Source: Tomocerus qinae (taxonomy: Eukaryota; Arthropoda; Collembola; Entomobryomorpha; Tomoceridae). Taken from it: DNA of 64,000 nt. Positions 41,269 through 54,013 of the stretch are shown here, piece by piece. A program made the translations under genes and the position numbers. The notes under the pieces were generated by a model. The model worked only from the letters and a program-made list of their open reading frames with translations, was not told the DNA's origin and did not search any database. The stretch is taken from NCBI GenBank assembly GCA_020055645.1, contig CM034546.1:123649875-123713874 (forward strand). Direction: 5' to 3'. Each line of letters begins with the position of its first letter. The stretch's first letter is position 1.

Positions 41269-42006
41269 AAAACGTTTAAATTATAAAGAAAAAATATGAT
41301 ACCAAGTAAACCCTGATTTGGAATATAATATCGACCAGAATTCGTTCGTTACGTTGTAAATTTCCATGAACAATATCATTTCCATTTTAGGATTTAGGAT
41401 ATTTTCTGTACGATATTATCCATTTGTACGACTTAGTGGCTTGTATTTGAATGTGTGATATGATGTTTTGATTATATACGTAGATAATTTTTATTTTAGG
41501 CTTTTGTACTCATAACTTGCATTTTTTGTGTAATACTAGCGAATTAAGTTTATTTTAGTTGAAAAACTCACTCGGTCCGTCTTTGAAAAAACTCACCTTG
41601 GATCATTTGCCAATCCACCTTTCTTTGTATCATAACTGAAATATTTTTAAGACATGCTTCATTGCTAAATACATTACATACACTTGTAGCTATATAAATA
41701 TAAAAAGTGTAAGTTATATATATTATATAGAAATGTTGATATAGAACGGCTACTATCAAAAACATTCCGTTACTCAAATTAATTATACTTTTGAAATCTG
41801 TTTAGTTAACCACACGCAGGTTTTTTTGTATTTTTGTAAAATTATACCTACCCATTACAGTTTTACCACTATACACTGTACTGCTAAATAATCCGATTTT
41901 TGTACAAGTATTTTTAAAACTCAATTTAGGAAAGGAGTACTATTGTACTTACATTATTTTTAAATTTGTTATTCAAATAATATTAAATAACAGTACTATC
42001 TGTAGT

Positions 42007-42099
42007 ATGCCATCAAATCGATACGGCCAACGTGGCGAACTCGATTCTTTGGCCAAGGAGGTGTCCGGCCACCAGGTCGACTCATTTTATGAGAATTAA
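42007..42099 (+). CDS. short GC-rich ORF, possible terminal exon
   Basis: An ATG-to-TAA frame of 30 residues (begins MPSNRYGQRGELDSLAKEV) sits in a block about 50 per cent GC amid very AT-rich DNA, directly after an acceptor-like CTATCTGTAG. The composition and the balanced residues look coding. I do not recognise the peptide and found no partner exon. It could be the last exon of an undetected gene, a fragment of a processed pseudogene, or chance. Confidence 0.25.
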   Translation: MPSNRYGQRGELDSLAKEVSGHQVDSFYEN

Positions 42100-42715
42100 C
42101 TATTACAAATATTTAAACATTAGGATAAAACAAATATTATTTATTTCCAGTCTTAGAATTAGACAAGCAGAACAGTTTTGCTTTAGATTATGTACAGTGG
42201 AATTACATGACAAAATGACAAAGAATATTAACTCTAGATACTATATTATTGTGCTTAGAGATTTACTAATAGGTATTTGATTGTACACTGAAACTCTGAA
42301 ATATTATACATGGAAATACAATTTCTTGGAACCTACGTACAATTACATATTATGACATAATAATATTATAGTGTAGCTAAAGTTATCTATCTAAACTGTT
42401 ATGATTTTGTCTAATGTTGATTGGAAATTAATAAAAATTTGTTTTGTGCTAACATTTACTTGTAATTGTTATTACAGCATTTAATTCTCATCAAATCAGT
42501 CTATTTTTGAGTCCTGTTGAGTCCCACGCGCCCACTTATTGTGGTTGTTCTACTACATAATATTATTTCTTACTAATGCATAAAATTATGACAACGACCT
42601 CACTCTTGTCGACGTCACTTCACAGTCTATTCATTTCAGATTCAGGACAAGTGTATTTATTTTCTATACAGTTTATGTAGATTTAAAATAACATCTCCTT
42701 TAATTACTTTTTAAT

Positions 42716-43107
42716 TTAAGGGTGGTTAATAGCGGGGTAACTTGAGCATACAATTTGTGTGTATTACTTAGAGGATTAGGGTACAGCCCGTATTTATTTA
42801 CCAAAAGTCTTCAAAATTTCCAAAAAAGGCGGAAGGTGAACATCTCGGACTTGTGGCTCATAAAAATTTGAAATTTCTAATTAGTTTTGAATTATAGCGT
42901 CGGAAATCATGTTTCCCACTATAACGCTATAATTCAAAGCGTATTAATGTTTTTTAATATTTTGGAGCCACAATTTTCAGATATTCACCTTTCGCCACTT
43001 TTTGGAAATTTTGAAGGCTTTTGGTAAATAAATACAGGCTACACTTTAATCCTAAGTGTTATACACAAAGTGTATGCTAAAGTTACCCCGCTATAAGCCA
43101 CCGTTAA
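42716..43107. mobile_element. TTAA-flanked MITE, copy C
   Basis: This 392-bp copy begins TTAAGGGTGGTTAATAGCGG and ends CCGCTATAAGCCACCGTTAA. It lies about 1.45 kb downstream of the chitinase stop codon. The inside is the same partly palindromic sequence as in the other copies, without an ORF. It is the least deleted copy seen here, apart from the nested one. Confidence 0.87.
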
Positions 43108-43975
43108 AACGCTCTATAAACCATTGTAATGGAATAACTAGCTACTAGTATCTTTTTATTTTTCTCGAGTGCAAGTTTATGTCACTGAAAAATATTGTGA
43201 CTAAGTTAATAGTTATATATGGCTGTAAATGAGTTGATATTGGTTATATTGTACTTTTTGTATGGGTACATATTTTATAATTTTTATTTTAACATTGTTT
43301 CAAGCCATTGCATGACTCACGATAGTTAGCTGAAACAGTTTATCCTAACTCTTGCATTTCTATGCTTGGCTAAACCTAAACGGAATCCTTTGGGTATTAA
43401 ATCATCAAAGAATTATTTATGTTGGACTGCTTTCGTTTAATTGCAAAGTTAGAAAGCTGCTAAGAGAGAGAACCTAGCAAATTCGACACATCCTTTTAAG
43501 GACACGTTCTGTATTAGCGTGAGACATGCTTATATAGCTACGTTCCAATAAATATTAAAATATAGAACGAATATGTAGTATATATAGTAAGATGATGATG
43601 ATACTTTCGAATGTAGGATGCGATTACTATTGAAAAGAATACCGGGATCATCGGGTTACAATACCTTATATATAGTACAGTTTAACCCATTGATTGTTTG
43701 ATGACTGGAGTAGCTTTCTATGAATGTGTACGTATAGTGTTTGTAAATACAAAAAAATCATGACTTTTCACTTCCTGCTAGTGCAGTGTACATAAACAAT
43801 AATAAAAATTTTCTACAAAAAACAATGGTTGAATTTAGTTAATGTACAAAAGATAATAAAAGTTTATTTATTATATTGGTCATTTTAAATATTTGAAGCG
43901 AACACAGGAGGATGGCCGCTAAATACTATAGCGAATAAAAATGTACATACTTGATCATTATTTCGAGATTCTTTT

Positions 43976-44556
43976 TTAAATAGTCGAAGGATGTGTGGAT
44001 AATTCGACTGAGGTGTGTGCTTTTTTGCACCTGGCATGGTGTGCCAGTAATCTAGTCGGTTTTGGACTTACACTCTTTTTACAAAATTTACAAATTGCTT
44101 GCTGGAAAATTCCGCCTTCATTTTTTAATCTAGTTTGTGTATCGAAATAAATCCAGATAGGATGCTTACCTCTCCCCCTTCCTCTTTTCATTTGCGTCTG
44201 TTGATGAAAACCTGGAAGTGGATTGGCATTTGTGCAATTCATTACAACTGTACCATTATCAGAATCATAATTTAAATCTTCTGGTGGGGGTTCAGGGGAA
44301 TTGCATTTGGAATTAGGGCGAGAAGAGCCACTTCCATCATTTCCACCATCATCACTATCACTATTACTGTTACGACTACTCTCACTGCCAGAAGACACCT
44401 GTCGTGTTTTCTTTTGAGAATTACTACATCCCCTTGATTTAAGCCTTTTGCGTTTTCCCGCTTCTGGAGAGGTCATAGAGGGCAGAGATGCTTCGGTAAC
44501 CAAATTCATGTCACTTGAACCAACTATTGAGATAATTTCAATTGACGCACTTTCAT
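43976..44556 (-). CDS. additional 3'-terminal exon encoding a BED-like C2HC finger
   Basis: The exon opens after the acceptor CCTTTGGCAG (44557-44566) and runs 193 codons in phase 1 to a TAA. It encodes a Ser/Asp/Gly-rich segment, an RGRGRG basic patch and a finger with Trp and Phe anchors (IWIYF), C-x2-C, x13, H-x3-C (ICKFC and HHARC). BED fingers bind DNA and occur in transposases and chromatin proteins. The acceptor phase equals that of the other terminal exon at 45861, so it can join exon 3 of the same gene as an alternative 3' end. A separate paralogue with an unseen first exon, or splicing from inside exon 4, are alternatives. An AATAAA lies about 110 bases downstream. Confidence 0.7.
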
Positions 44557-45229
44557 CTGCCAAAGGGACAATATTTTTGAAAAACTTTATTAGCATTATA
44601 AAGTTGACAACAATACACTTTTTGCATTTATAAATCAATATTATCAAATAGAGCACTCAAGAGTATAATATTCTACATACTACAAGTTAACTCAGACTAC
44701 TCACTGTTCAACAATTCTTAATAGACAGAAACTGAAAGGGTAAAATATTAGTCATTTAGCACTTTTCTACAGCGGTAGGGACATATACGTATACGTATAC
44801 GTCATAGCTATTTTAAAAAACGCTAAAAGAACCTTGATGCTGATTTTGATTGACTGATTCTGATTATTCTGATTTTAGGTATCTTTTAAAAATTGATCAA
44901 CAGTAAATTGAGTAAATTAAATGTCTAAATATAGTATTATAGTGTATGCAACTTTTAGATGTAGGAAATATAGTAAATACTACAGAGATAGAAATAATTA
45001 CTAATTACTACTAGTATAATACATGCAATAAGAAACACTACTAAGTTGTATGCTAAATTATTTTTCAATACGAAAGATTTTAAGAAACTCGTAAATATTT
45101 GATTCCCAAGGACAGAACAGAAGCCGTGGGTATTGGTTTGAGTGTAAGAGGAAGGCGTATATAATATGTATGTATCATTGAAGAACTCTTTTAACTGTCT
45201 TTAAAAAAGAACAATTACAAGACAGTGTA

Positions 45230-47026
45230 CTAGGTCATGGCCGGGCCCATTGCTGCAGCTGAGAGATTGTTGATACTTGGATTTATGGGTATTTCATTAT
45301 TTGGGATCAAGTTGGGGGCATTCATTTGGGGCAAACTTAAGGGCCCACGTACAGCCATATTATTTTGAGATTCTTGAACATCGTTACTAACGCCTACATT
45401 TGAATTGTTATTGGGCACAACATTAATGCTATCACTTTGGGTGGCAGATATTATTTCGGGCTTGTCATTTGTCACTTCACTCCCGCTTTTGTTACTGTTT
45501 TGACAGTAAAGGGTCTTGTAGGATTTTTTGTTCAACCGTGACAAATAGTTTTTCTGGCACCGGGCTATATGAACTCGTAAATTTTCAACTTTAGCCCAAT
45601 TTGTCACATGCCCGCATTTAAGACACTTGGCTTGTTTTTGTAAATCGGACATTTGAGTCACATTAAAGAGATTCCAAATTTCATCTTGTTTTCTTCCTGA
45701 TTTTCGCTTTCCTTCTCTGAATCCAGTACGTTTCTTTACTACTCTTCTTGATTCTTCATCCACATCTGACAAATCTGAAGACTCTTCCTGTGGTTTAAAA
45801 TATGGTTTGGTAGTCGTGTGTCTGAACTTGCTTCGGCCACCTGCAGAATCGTCAATTGCATCTTTTAAGGAAACAATGGCGACTTTTATTTTACCGTTAG
45901 ATACGTTACCATATGGCCTTTACGAACAGTAACTAATATAAACTATACGACTAGCTGCATACTGAAACCCAATGAAAAGAAAGTAACAGAAGCAAAAAGA
46001 GTTATAATTTACAATTTGGTTTTATCCGACTGAACAATGAATTTTACCTGCTGAAAATGATGGAGTTACAATTGACGATTGTTGTCTTTGGCTTGGCTCA
46101 TTATGCAATGAAATCATAGAGTAATCACCGTCGCTGTATTCGTCACTTTGATCGTCCACAATTTCAGCTTTAATTATTGGAGGCTGAGAAGTTGCTGCAA
46201 AATTGAAACAGATTTTGAAAAAAACATCTATTAATCACAAATATTTCAAAAAGGTGACTTCAGGTGACATTTCAGTGATCTTTGCGATCATTTAAATCTA
46301 AAATTAATCCATCAATTTAAGACACCAAAACCCACGACATAACAAAGACAAAATGGATTCATTTATCTGAAACACTTGTAAATGACATCCAAAAAAATAC
46401 TTCATTTCAAAGTTAATTCACAAATTATAGAACCTGAGCCACCACCGCTAAAATATTTCACAGATAGTTAATAATTATAAATATGGATGAAAAATAGGAA
46501 ATAGTTACATGGTGAGGAAATACTTCTGACGCTGCCAGATCCGATTTGTTCTGTTTCATCATCTGCAAATAAAATGGAATTTTAATGTTTAAATTAAATA
46601 TTTGAACCACGAAAATCTTATGACGAAAATGTATACCCCAAAACCTTTGACCTTGGGACTTTAAACGACAAGAAATGAACGAAGCCAGAGAAAATTTTAC
46701 AAATGAAATTATATTTTGTCAGAGTTCAGAGATTACTCCAGAACTGATTTTTCATAATTCAAACAATCCCATTAAAAAAAATTTCTATCAGTTTTATTAC
46801 CTCCTCTTTTCCTTCCAGAATTCTGTTTTAGCCGAGCTAGTTCAATTCGTTTAGCTTTACTAATGCTGCTTCCACTGAAGGGTTTTCTTGAGCATCTAAT
46901 CACCTCTTTCAGATGTTTTACTTCCTTTTCTAGTCCAAATACTCTGCGGTCCAATCGCCACATAAAATCTTTATTATGTTCCAATTCCTGCTTCAATTCA
47001 GCCACCAATTTTTCTATGGCCGCCAT
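45230..47026 (-). CDS. coiled-coil and BED-like zinc finger protein (minus-strand member of a divergent pair)
   Basis: Four exons read on the minus strand: 47026-46801, 46562-46509, 46194-46048, 45861-45230, all joined in phase 1, giving 352 residues. Exon 1 encodes a heptad-rich coiled coil (FMWRLDRRVFGLEKEVKHL). Exons 2-3 are acidic and Ser-rich with an IKAE SUMO-type motif. Exon 4 encodes a basic patch and a C2HC finger (WNLF, C-x2-C, x14, H-x3-C) followed by an Asn/Pro-rich tail. I know no named gene with this layout. A nuclear DNA-binding role, with the coiled coil for dimerisation, is inferred from the domains. The gene is divergent from, and related to, the one starting at 47925; the shared gap of about 900 bp probably holds both promoters. 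The start is the only ATG in frame before the coiled coil. Confidence 0.75.
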
Positions 47027-47924
47027 AATATAGTGAATGGGACAACAACTGGATATAGATGTGTAGTAAATGTAGACAGAGAGCTGACCGATATTTAAAA
47101 TAGAAGGGCAAAATCAGTGATCAGCTTCCTGCCAAAAAAAATAAATTAAGATCATGTTGAAGGTTATGTTTTGAATAAACTTATAAAGACATTAGCTTTT
47201 GTCATTTATATACCTAGAGAGGTAAATTAGGTTGCGTTTCAAATTTTCCTAAGTTAACGTTTTTCACAATTTAATATTGAATGTTGAATGTATAATATTT
47301 GTAATTTGTACATGGATGATGAATAAAATGATATAATTGATCAAGTTTTGTATTATACACTATATAGCGATGAAATAACTGTATCCAGTTTCTAATAGAT
47401 CACCGTAAAATACGGTTTTCTAATGTCTAATTCTGGGATGACCAGAAACTTGACACTTGAGCTAAGGGTGAAGGGTGAAAGTTTAAGTAAATTCAAAAAA
47501 ATTGTCTCAATTCGATTTTGCTCTGAATTTCAAATTAAGCTTTGACCTTTCAATAATTAAAATGATAAATAGGCTGATACAGCACTTACAAAATTATAAA
47601 CAAAACCAATGCAATAATATTTTTATTTATTTAGTTTATCAGTGTAAATATTTCGCCCTGATAGGATTGACGTTTCCAAATGAGATTCTACGCGCGCGGT
47701 TGGGGTTTTGGGATTTAGGTGTACGAGCTTCTTACACATTTAGATTTGTCTATAGAAGTGTGCATTTAAATGGTACAGTACAGCACTTACATACAGCAGT
47801 ATAGCACTGAATTTTACAGCTTTACAGCAGGAATTAAAAATTACTTCATGCATTAAGAATTTTAGTTTTCAGTCCACCAAAATAAAGTATATTATTACGA
47901 ATAGCACAGGGTGTCACCACAATA
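47027..47924. promoter_or_regulatory. shared upstream region of the divergent BED-finger genes
   Basis: This 898-bp gap separates the two start codons and must contain both 5' leaders and promoters unless these lie in further exons. A local GC-richer patch around 47,690-47,740 stands out. No clear core promoter motif can be assigned by eye. The frame at 47502-47804 looks like noise. Confidence 0.45.
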
Positions 47925-49292
47925 ATGACTTTGGAAGACAAGCATATAGCTCTTGAAACGGAGCTAATTGTTGCTAAAGACGCAATTTGGGGATTGACAG
48001 AAAGAGTAATTAATTTGGAGACAGAAATAAAGAAGTTAACAACCATTATTCTTAATGCTGGAGACAAAATTGACATCCGTCCCTTACTTCACAAGAATTC
48101 AATTTCTCGGAATTTTAAATCAACTGGGCCAGCCAGCAAAAGTAAACAAAATATTTAATTGACTTTGTATATCAAAATACAAGTTTGTCTGCGTCTGCAA
48201 TTAATGTGCTTTAATCTCAATTTGGACCGATCGGCGATCCAATAATTACATATGGTTTCGTCATTGATTTCACATTAATTTATTGAATTTGTTATTTGTT
48301 CTACGCAGCACCAGTACTGAAATCATCAAAAACAAAATCTGAAAATAAGTCGGCTAAACGAAAGCGAAGCCATGATCTAGATAATCTAGAAGTTAGCGGT
48401 TCACAAGCGGATAAATTTTCTACGGAAGAGCACGAAGGTAATGTCCAAAATTGTTCAAATATTACTAATAACTTTCTATAACACGAAACCAACCAAAAGA
48501 AATTTTTTACTTTAGCTGTCACTGTTAAAATTGAAAGAAGTGATGAGTCACCCAATGAAGATAGTTACGAAGGTGGAGACAATTACCCAAACGAAAACGA
48601 ATATAGAGATTTTGAAAATGTTTCTTCAGCTTGCGAAACCAGTAATATAAACTTTAAATTATTTGATTTGGTTTGGTACTATGTCAATGTAACATTCAGT
48701 ATACAATAATAATTTATTGACTATATAATGTTTTGATGGATGAATACTTGATACTTGAAGAATGTGAAGCTGGGGAAAACAAGTTGAAACGCCCGAGTCG
48801 TACAAAAACCAAAGGGGGTCCGTCGTTCCAGCGTGCTTCTAATGATGCTACAAATCCAAATTCAGAAATCCAATCTACATTTGAAGCAGACGATAGCGAT
48901 TCAGATTCTAATTCCTTGACACAAAAGAAGTTCAAAGTGGTAAATGGTTAAAAAAAATACCTACCCGATTTCTTACAATTTCGTATGAATTTAATATTTA
49001 TTTAAACTATGCCATTTTTCAGGAGGCTACATTAAAACGAGGTGATCCGGATCCAATCTGGCGCCACTGGAAAAGAGTATCAAAAGAAACGGAGAAAAGA
49101 GTGATTGTTCAGTGTATTTACTGCTCTTCACATGATCAGTTGAATCATGCTACCAAATGTAAGAGACACACGGCTGTTTGCAAATCTGCACCTTTGGTTA
49201 TCAAAAACGAATTTAGCCAATGGAAAGACTACGGAAAAGGTATGCGAGTGCGGAAACCTAAGTCTGATGAGCCAGAATCAGAACCTACATAG
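47925..49292 (+). CDS. coiled-coil and BED-like zinc finger protein (plus-strand member of a divergent pair)
   Basis: Exons: 47925-48141, 48309-48437, 48516-48641, about 48770-48939 (the acceptor could also be at 48761), 49023-49292, giving about 303 residues. Exon 1 carries a coiled coil (AIWGLTERVINLETEIKKL) that aligns with the one in the minus-strand neighbour. Exon 2 is basic (KSAKRKRS, a likely nuclear signal). Exon 3 contains VKIE, a SUMO-type motif followed by acidic residues. The last exon encodes a finger with IWRHW, C-x2-C (CIYC), x14, H-x3-C (RHTAVC). I do not recognise a named family beyond the BED-type finger. A nuclear regulator, or a protein domesticated from a transposon, is plausible. 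Exon 4 has the weakest acceptor and is the least certain part. Confidence 0.72.
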
Positions 49293-50245
49293 CTAGAAGC
49301 TTTATTCAACTACCCTACTTTCTAAATATTATAAAGACAAGATATTGTAATTTCTTATGACTATATAGTATAGTAAATATAAACACAAATAAATATCTCG
49401 TGATAATAACTTAAAACACAATAATATTATATAGTTAAGGCAAAGTTAAAGTAGAAAGGTTATTATTATTCAGAGTCTAATAGTTTGCATTTCTAAACAA
49501 TGATAACCGTTGCATATTTTCTAGGCAGTGGCAGTGGACATAACTTTTAAGCCACAAAATTAGCTTATCTAAAATTAAATTCAAGGTTTCAGATATAGTG
49601 CGCAGATTTGTACTACAGCTGAGCGATGGGCTTCGAATTATTCTCGCTTTCTTAGAATTAATATATCTTTTAACCAAGTAGTCTTTTGTCAACTTATGCT
49701 ATTTCCAAAGAGTTTATAATATGCATTAAGGCATTGTCAACATATCTTTAGTGGAAATTTCGAAAATTTGGATTTTATTACCTTGCAATGTAATATGAAA
49801 ATTACATGTACGATTCCAATTACCTTTTAGCGCGGACATCTTGTAAATTCTGTCTAAATGTGTGCCTACTCATACCCTTTTCTCGTTTTTTTCTCTTTAG
49901 CCATTTATTGAGTCAAAGTAAACACCAAGTTCATTAATGGTCAAAATTGAACACATTGTTTCCCCAGGGGAATAATTAAAAATGTTTATTTAAACTGCAC
50001 CACACATTTATACAAAACGTTATTATATATTTTTGACTCCTAAAACTAAATATTTTAAAATTCTGCCTAATAATGCAATGTCATAAACTTGTATAGTATT
50101 TAGTCATGTCTGATTACTTTTTTTGTAGTCGCTAACATAGAGAGCCGTATAATATTTTTATCAAACATTTAAATACAACTAAAAGAAAACCTTTAAAACT
50201 TTATGAAGTAGTCAAACATTTATGAAACAAGACAGTGTGAATTTT
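49293..50245. other. intergenic region between convergent genes
   Basis: This is AT-rich sequence between the ends of the plus-strand BED-finger gene and the minus-strand CTP synthase, so it holds both 3' untranslated regions. A TTTATT at 49985-49990 could be the polyadenylation signal of CTP synthase. I see no gene. Confidence 0.6.
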
Positions 50246-53057
50246 TTAAGAAGATTGACTCGGGCTTTGCTTGGTGGGAATTGAGGCCAAATAAGTTTCA
50301 AGTTGGTTAGATGCGGCCATTAGGAGTCCTACATAAGGTGGGGAGGGTCTTAAAGGCCGACTCAAATATTCTGGATGAAACTGCACTGCTACATAAAACG
50401 GATGGTTCGTCAATTCCAGAGCTTCCATTCTCTGTCCGGTTTCGTCTTTCCCTGAGTTAAAAAAATAAGATTATAAGATAAAAAATCCAATCTCAACTTT
50501 CACAACATTCGTTGAAACGTACATTATTTAAGACAAGAATTAAAAATATACATACCCACAAAAACCATTCCTGCAGCTTCAAATTCACTGATGAAATCCG
50601 GGTTTACTTCATAGCGATGACGATGACGCTCTTCTATCGTATCTTCATTTCCATACAGTTGCTCTACAATAAATTGTTTTTGTAAAATATTGTGAATGAA
50701 ATGATACTATTGGTCCGATCTTGTCAATCTATATAATATAAAGTGTACTGCGGTGTAGACTAAAAACTCACTTAGAATTGAAGTAACTCCTGGTTGGAAT
50801 AAAGTTGCTCTCCTGCCTAAGCGCATTGTACCACCAAGACGTCCTTGATTGTGCTCAGGCATATCGATGACTACACGAGAATCACAATTTGGGTCCAATT
50901 CAGTCGAATTAGCATTTTTCATTCCCAACCCATTCCTGGTTTAGAACAAAATATTAAGATATCGCTTATAAATATTTTTAATGGATTTTACAAGGTGTAT
51001 TAGGTTAAGTTGTACTTTTACCTAGCAAATTCAATAACAGCAGCTTGCAATCCAAGACATATTCCCAGAAATGGCTTGGCATTTAAGCGACACCATTCCG
51101 CGGCTAGAATTTTCCCATCAACACCTCTTTTGCCGAAACCTCCCGGTACTAATATGCCACTGATGAAATAAAATAATATGGAATTAAAATATATTGACAA
51201 AAAATAACTATTAGTAGGATAAATAGAATAGGATAATAGTGAATTACTCAGAGCTACAAAGTTCCTTCCATGCCTCGTGGTATTTTACTGGGTTCTCCGA
51301 AAGGCTCAACTTTTCGAGATCTTCTGCATCAATATACTGAAATAAAACGTATCAATTAAAATACTGATATGCAATTTTAAATTTAGACTGCCTTATAAAC
51401 AAAATCAAGCCATCTTCCAAGAGTATTTTCTACATCAAAAATATTGTCACCTTTAATATAAGTTTTCGTTCTGCTGCCAACGCTGCGTGTCTTAGGGCTT
51501 TCGTTACAGAAGCATACGAGTCTTCAAATTGAGTATACTTTCCGACCAATGCAATTGTTGTCTCTATTGTTAATTTTTCGTGTCTAAAAATCAAATACAC
51601 AATTTTGAATCTCCAATTACCGCTTTTAAAATTGGCATTTGAAAATTATACAAGAGAATCTCGTTTCGTTAACTGAAACTTTTAAATAATGACGTACCTG
51701 TCAGCAAGATCTTTCCATTTGGACATGCATTTAGGAGGCACAGGGTCTGGAATCGGAAGTTCAAGTCTTTCACGAAATATTTCTATTAAACCTTGTTGCT
51801 GCAGAAGGAGAGGTACTCGGTAAATAGAGCTGCAGTCATGAATACACACGACCTAAACAGAAAAAAATGTCATTAAGCTGTAGAACAAATAATTACTCCA
51901 CGGGAACATATCATTATCATGTTTTTTTTACTAAGCGTAATTTAGCGATCAATGGGAAGGCTAAAAATTAATTACCTGATGTGGAGCAACATGACAAAAG
52001 TTGGAAATTTTTTCCTTTACAGATTCTCCTACGGGGTTTTCCGACCGGCATACAATTAAATCCGGACAGAGCCCAAGACCTCGTAATTCCCTTACAGACG
52101 CTTGTGTTGGCTTAGTTTTCTGCTCTCCAGTAGATCTAGGCTACAAAAAGTAAAACACAAATTTTTTAAGATTGCCTCCATGCAATTGTTTGACATATAA
52201 ATGAAATCATACCTGAGGAACAAGAGATACGTGGACACAAAAAAAATTTTCTCGCTTGACACGAAACTGGAATTGACGGAAAGCCTCTACAAAAGGCATT
52301 CCTTCGATATCACCAATAGTTCCTCCCATTTCAATTATACACACCTAAATTATAAAAATATAATTGTTTCACAAGATTGACTTTGAATTAACACATGAAG
52401 AGGTTGAGAATGGTAGACGTAGTAGGGTAATATTTTATATGTACCTCTGGTTTCTGATTATCACTGGTAACAGGCCTTTTAGATTCTTTTAGCACCCATT
52501 CTTGAATAGCATCCGTAATGTGCGGCACAACTAGTCAATCAAAATTTTATTACATATTTTTTGTTTCTTCAGTTTTTATCTTAAAATAAAATTCTACCTT
52601 GCACCGTTTTTCCCAAATAATCTCCTTTTCGTTCCTTATTAATGACCGCTTGATAGATTTTTCCCGTTGTAATATTGTTGTCAGAATGAAGAGTGACATC
52701 TAAAAATCTTTCGTAATTTCCTAAGTCAAGATCAACTTCCCCTCCATCATCCAAAACATATACTTCACCTATAATGTACATTTAATTGCTTTTATACGAA
52801 TGAATTTTGAAAATATATTTTTTAAATCTATATTTACACAGATATTTTTTATAGATACCGTGCTCATAAGGAGAAAAGGTTCCCGCATCAATATTTATGT
52901 ACGGGTCAATTTTGATTGCAGTGACATGTAATCCGCAGCACTTCAGAATCGTTCCTATTGAGGAGGCAATTACTCCCTTGCCTATTCCACTAATAACTCC
53001 TCCTGTAACCAGGATGTACTTCATCTTATTTGACTCTTCGACAGATAGAAAAGACAT
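50246..53057 (-). CDS. CTPS: CTP synthase
   Basis: Twelve coding exons on the minus strand: 53057-52859, 52768-52598, 52530-52445, 52344-52213, 52140-51976, 51852-51698, 51583-51451, 51336-51248, 51159-51022, 50935-50772, 50663-50556, 50451-50246, giving 581 residues, close to animal CTP synthases. It makes CTP from UTP, glutamine and ATP in the cytosol. The synthetase half has [11 protein letters not shown] and [19 protein letters not shown]. The glutaminase half has GGFGKRG, the nucleophile in FLGICLGLQ (Cys411) and the His539/Glu541 pair in QFHPEY. All catalytic residues are present. The chosen start ([11 protein letters not shown]) adds 11 residues before the MKYILVTGG at which other family members begin; that second ATG, at 53024, is an alternative start. 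An acceptor at 53112 shows a further upstream, untranslated exon. Confidence 0.97.
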
Positions 53058-54013
53058 TTTGAGTAAGCTCTTGGGTTTTGGCGAATTTTTCAATGGAATG
53101 TATCTGTTTTCCTAAAACACAAAATTTTAAAATTAAGTATTGGATTATGATTAGAGTTTGATTGTTGACCGCAGTCACTAGGAATTTTAGCTTTACAGTT
53201 TCTACATTCAACATTGTTGATGTTGACTGTTGACATTTTGGTACAACAATGAATTACATTTACAATGTATAGAAAGTCACGGTGGACGTGAAAGAAATAG
53301 TTATGTTTAAATTAAAACAAAAAAATTATGACAAATTCGATCCCCTACTAAAAACTGACTTCCCCAGACTCCCTTTCACTCCACCGTACTGTAATAGATG
53401 CAGAATTCACAGAATACAGCAAATTTTTAGCATTACACGAAAAAAGATAAAATAGGAATTTAAGAATGAAATGAAGAATTTTTTGGTAATGCTCTAATTC
53501 AGCAATCGAAAATCGAAACCAGTAAGGGTAAAGAAGTTTTTGAAAATCTTAACCTCTGACCTCGGCTGAAAATAGAAAGTAATCAACTTCGTGTCCGTAG
53601 TCCGTGTGTGTGTCCAATCTGTCCAAGTCCAACCTAATCGTCCAGCCAGATATCCCTGAAGAGCTCTCCTACTAACCCAAATCAATGAAGGAGCTTGCTT
53701 TCCAATCTAAGATAAATGCTTTGCCGCCAAGACAGTCGGGCAATCTAGAGCACAAGAAACAGCATAGTGCAGTGCATGCAATGCAATGCAGTGGAACTCG
53801 TACACACACATGTACATGGACGCAGCCACAGCCATTTGAATTTGAAATCTCAAAAATTGCACGCACGTGCGTTCATGTAAGTAAATATAGACATATTATG
53901 CGTGCAAGTCAAAGTCTCCCAATATTCCCTATCCAAATGTCCGAAAAGTCGTGTGCATTTCCAGAAATTAGGAACTCTCGTATCGTCTTTTTGAGAATTA
54001 TAAATCCACCCAT

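Larger units (their letters stand above)
41269..43975. other. intergenic region between chitinase and BED-finger gene
   Basis: This contains the presumed chitinase 3' untranslated region, a GC-rich 30-codon ORF at 42007-42099 and MITE copy C at 42716-43107. On its right edge, a TTTATT (AATAAA on the minus strand) at 43863-43868 is a likely polyadenylation signal for the minus-strand exon that ends at 43976. I see no further gene. Confidence 0.6.

Noticed and set aside
42032..42280. 82-codon frame overlapping the GC-rich mini ORF, considered as an alternative chitinase C-terminus
   Set aside because: Phase would allow joining to exon 14, but the peptide looks unlike protein and lacks chitin-binding cysteines; the known CBM14 exon fits perfectly.
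44790..44812. Alternating TATACG palindromic run
   Set aside because: A very short simple repeat without further context; not worth a separate claim.
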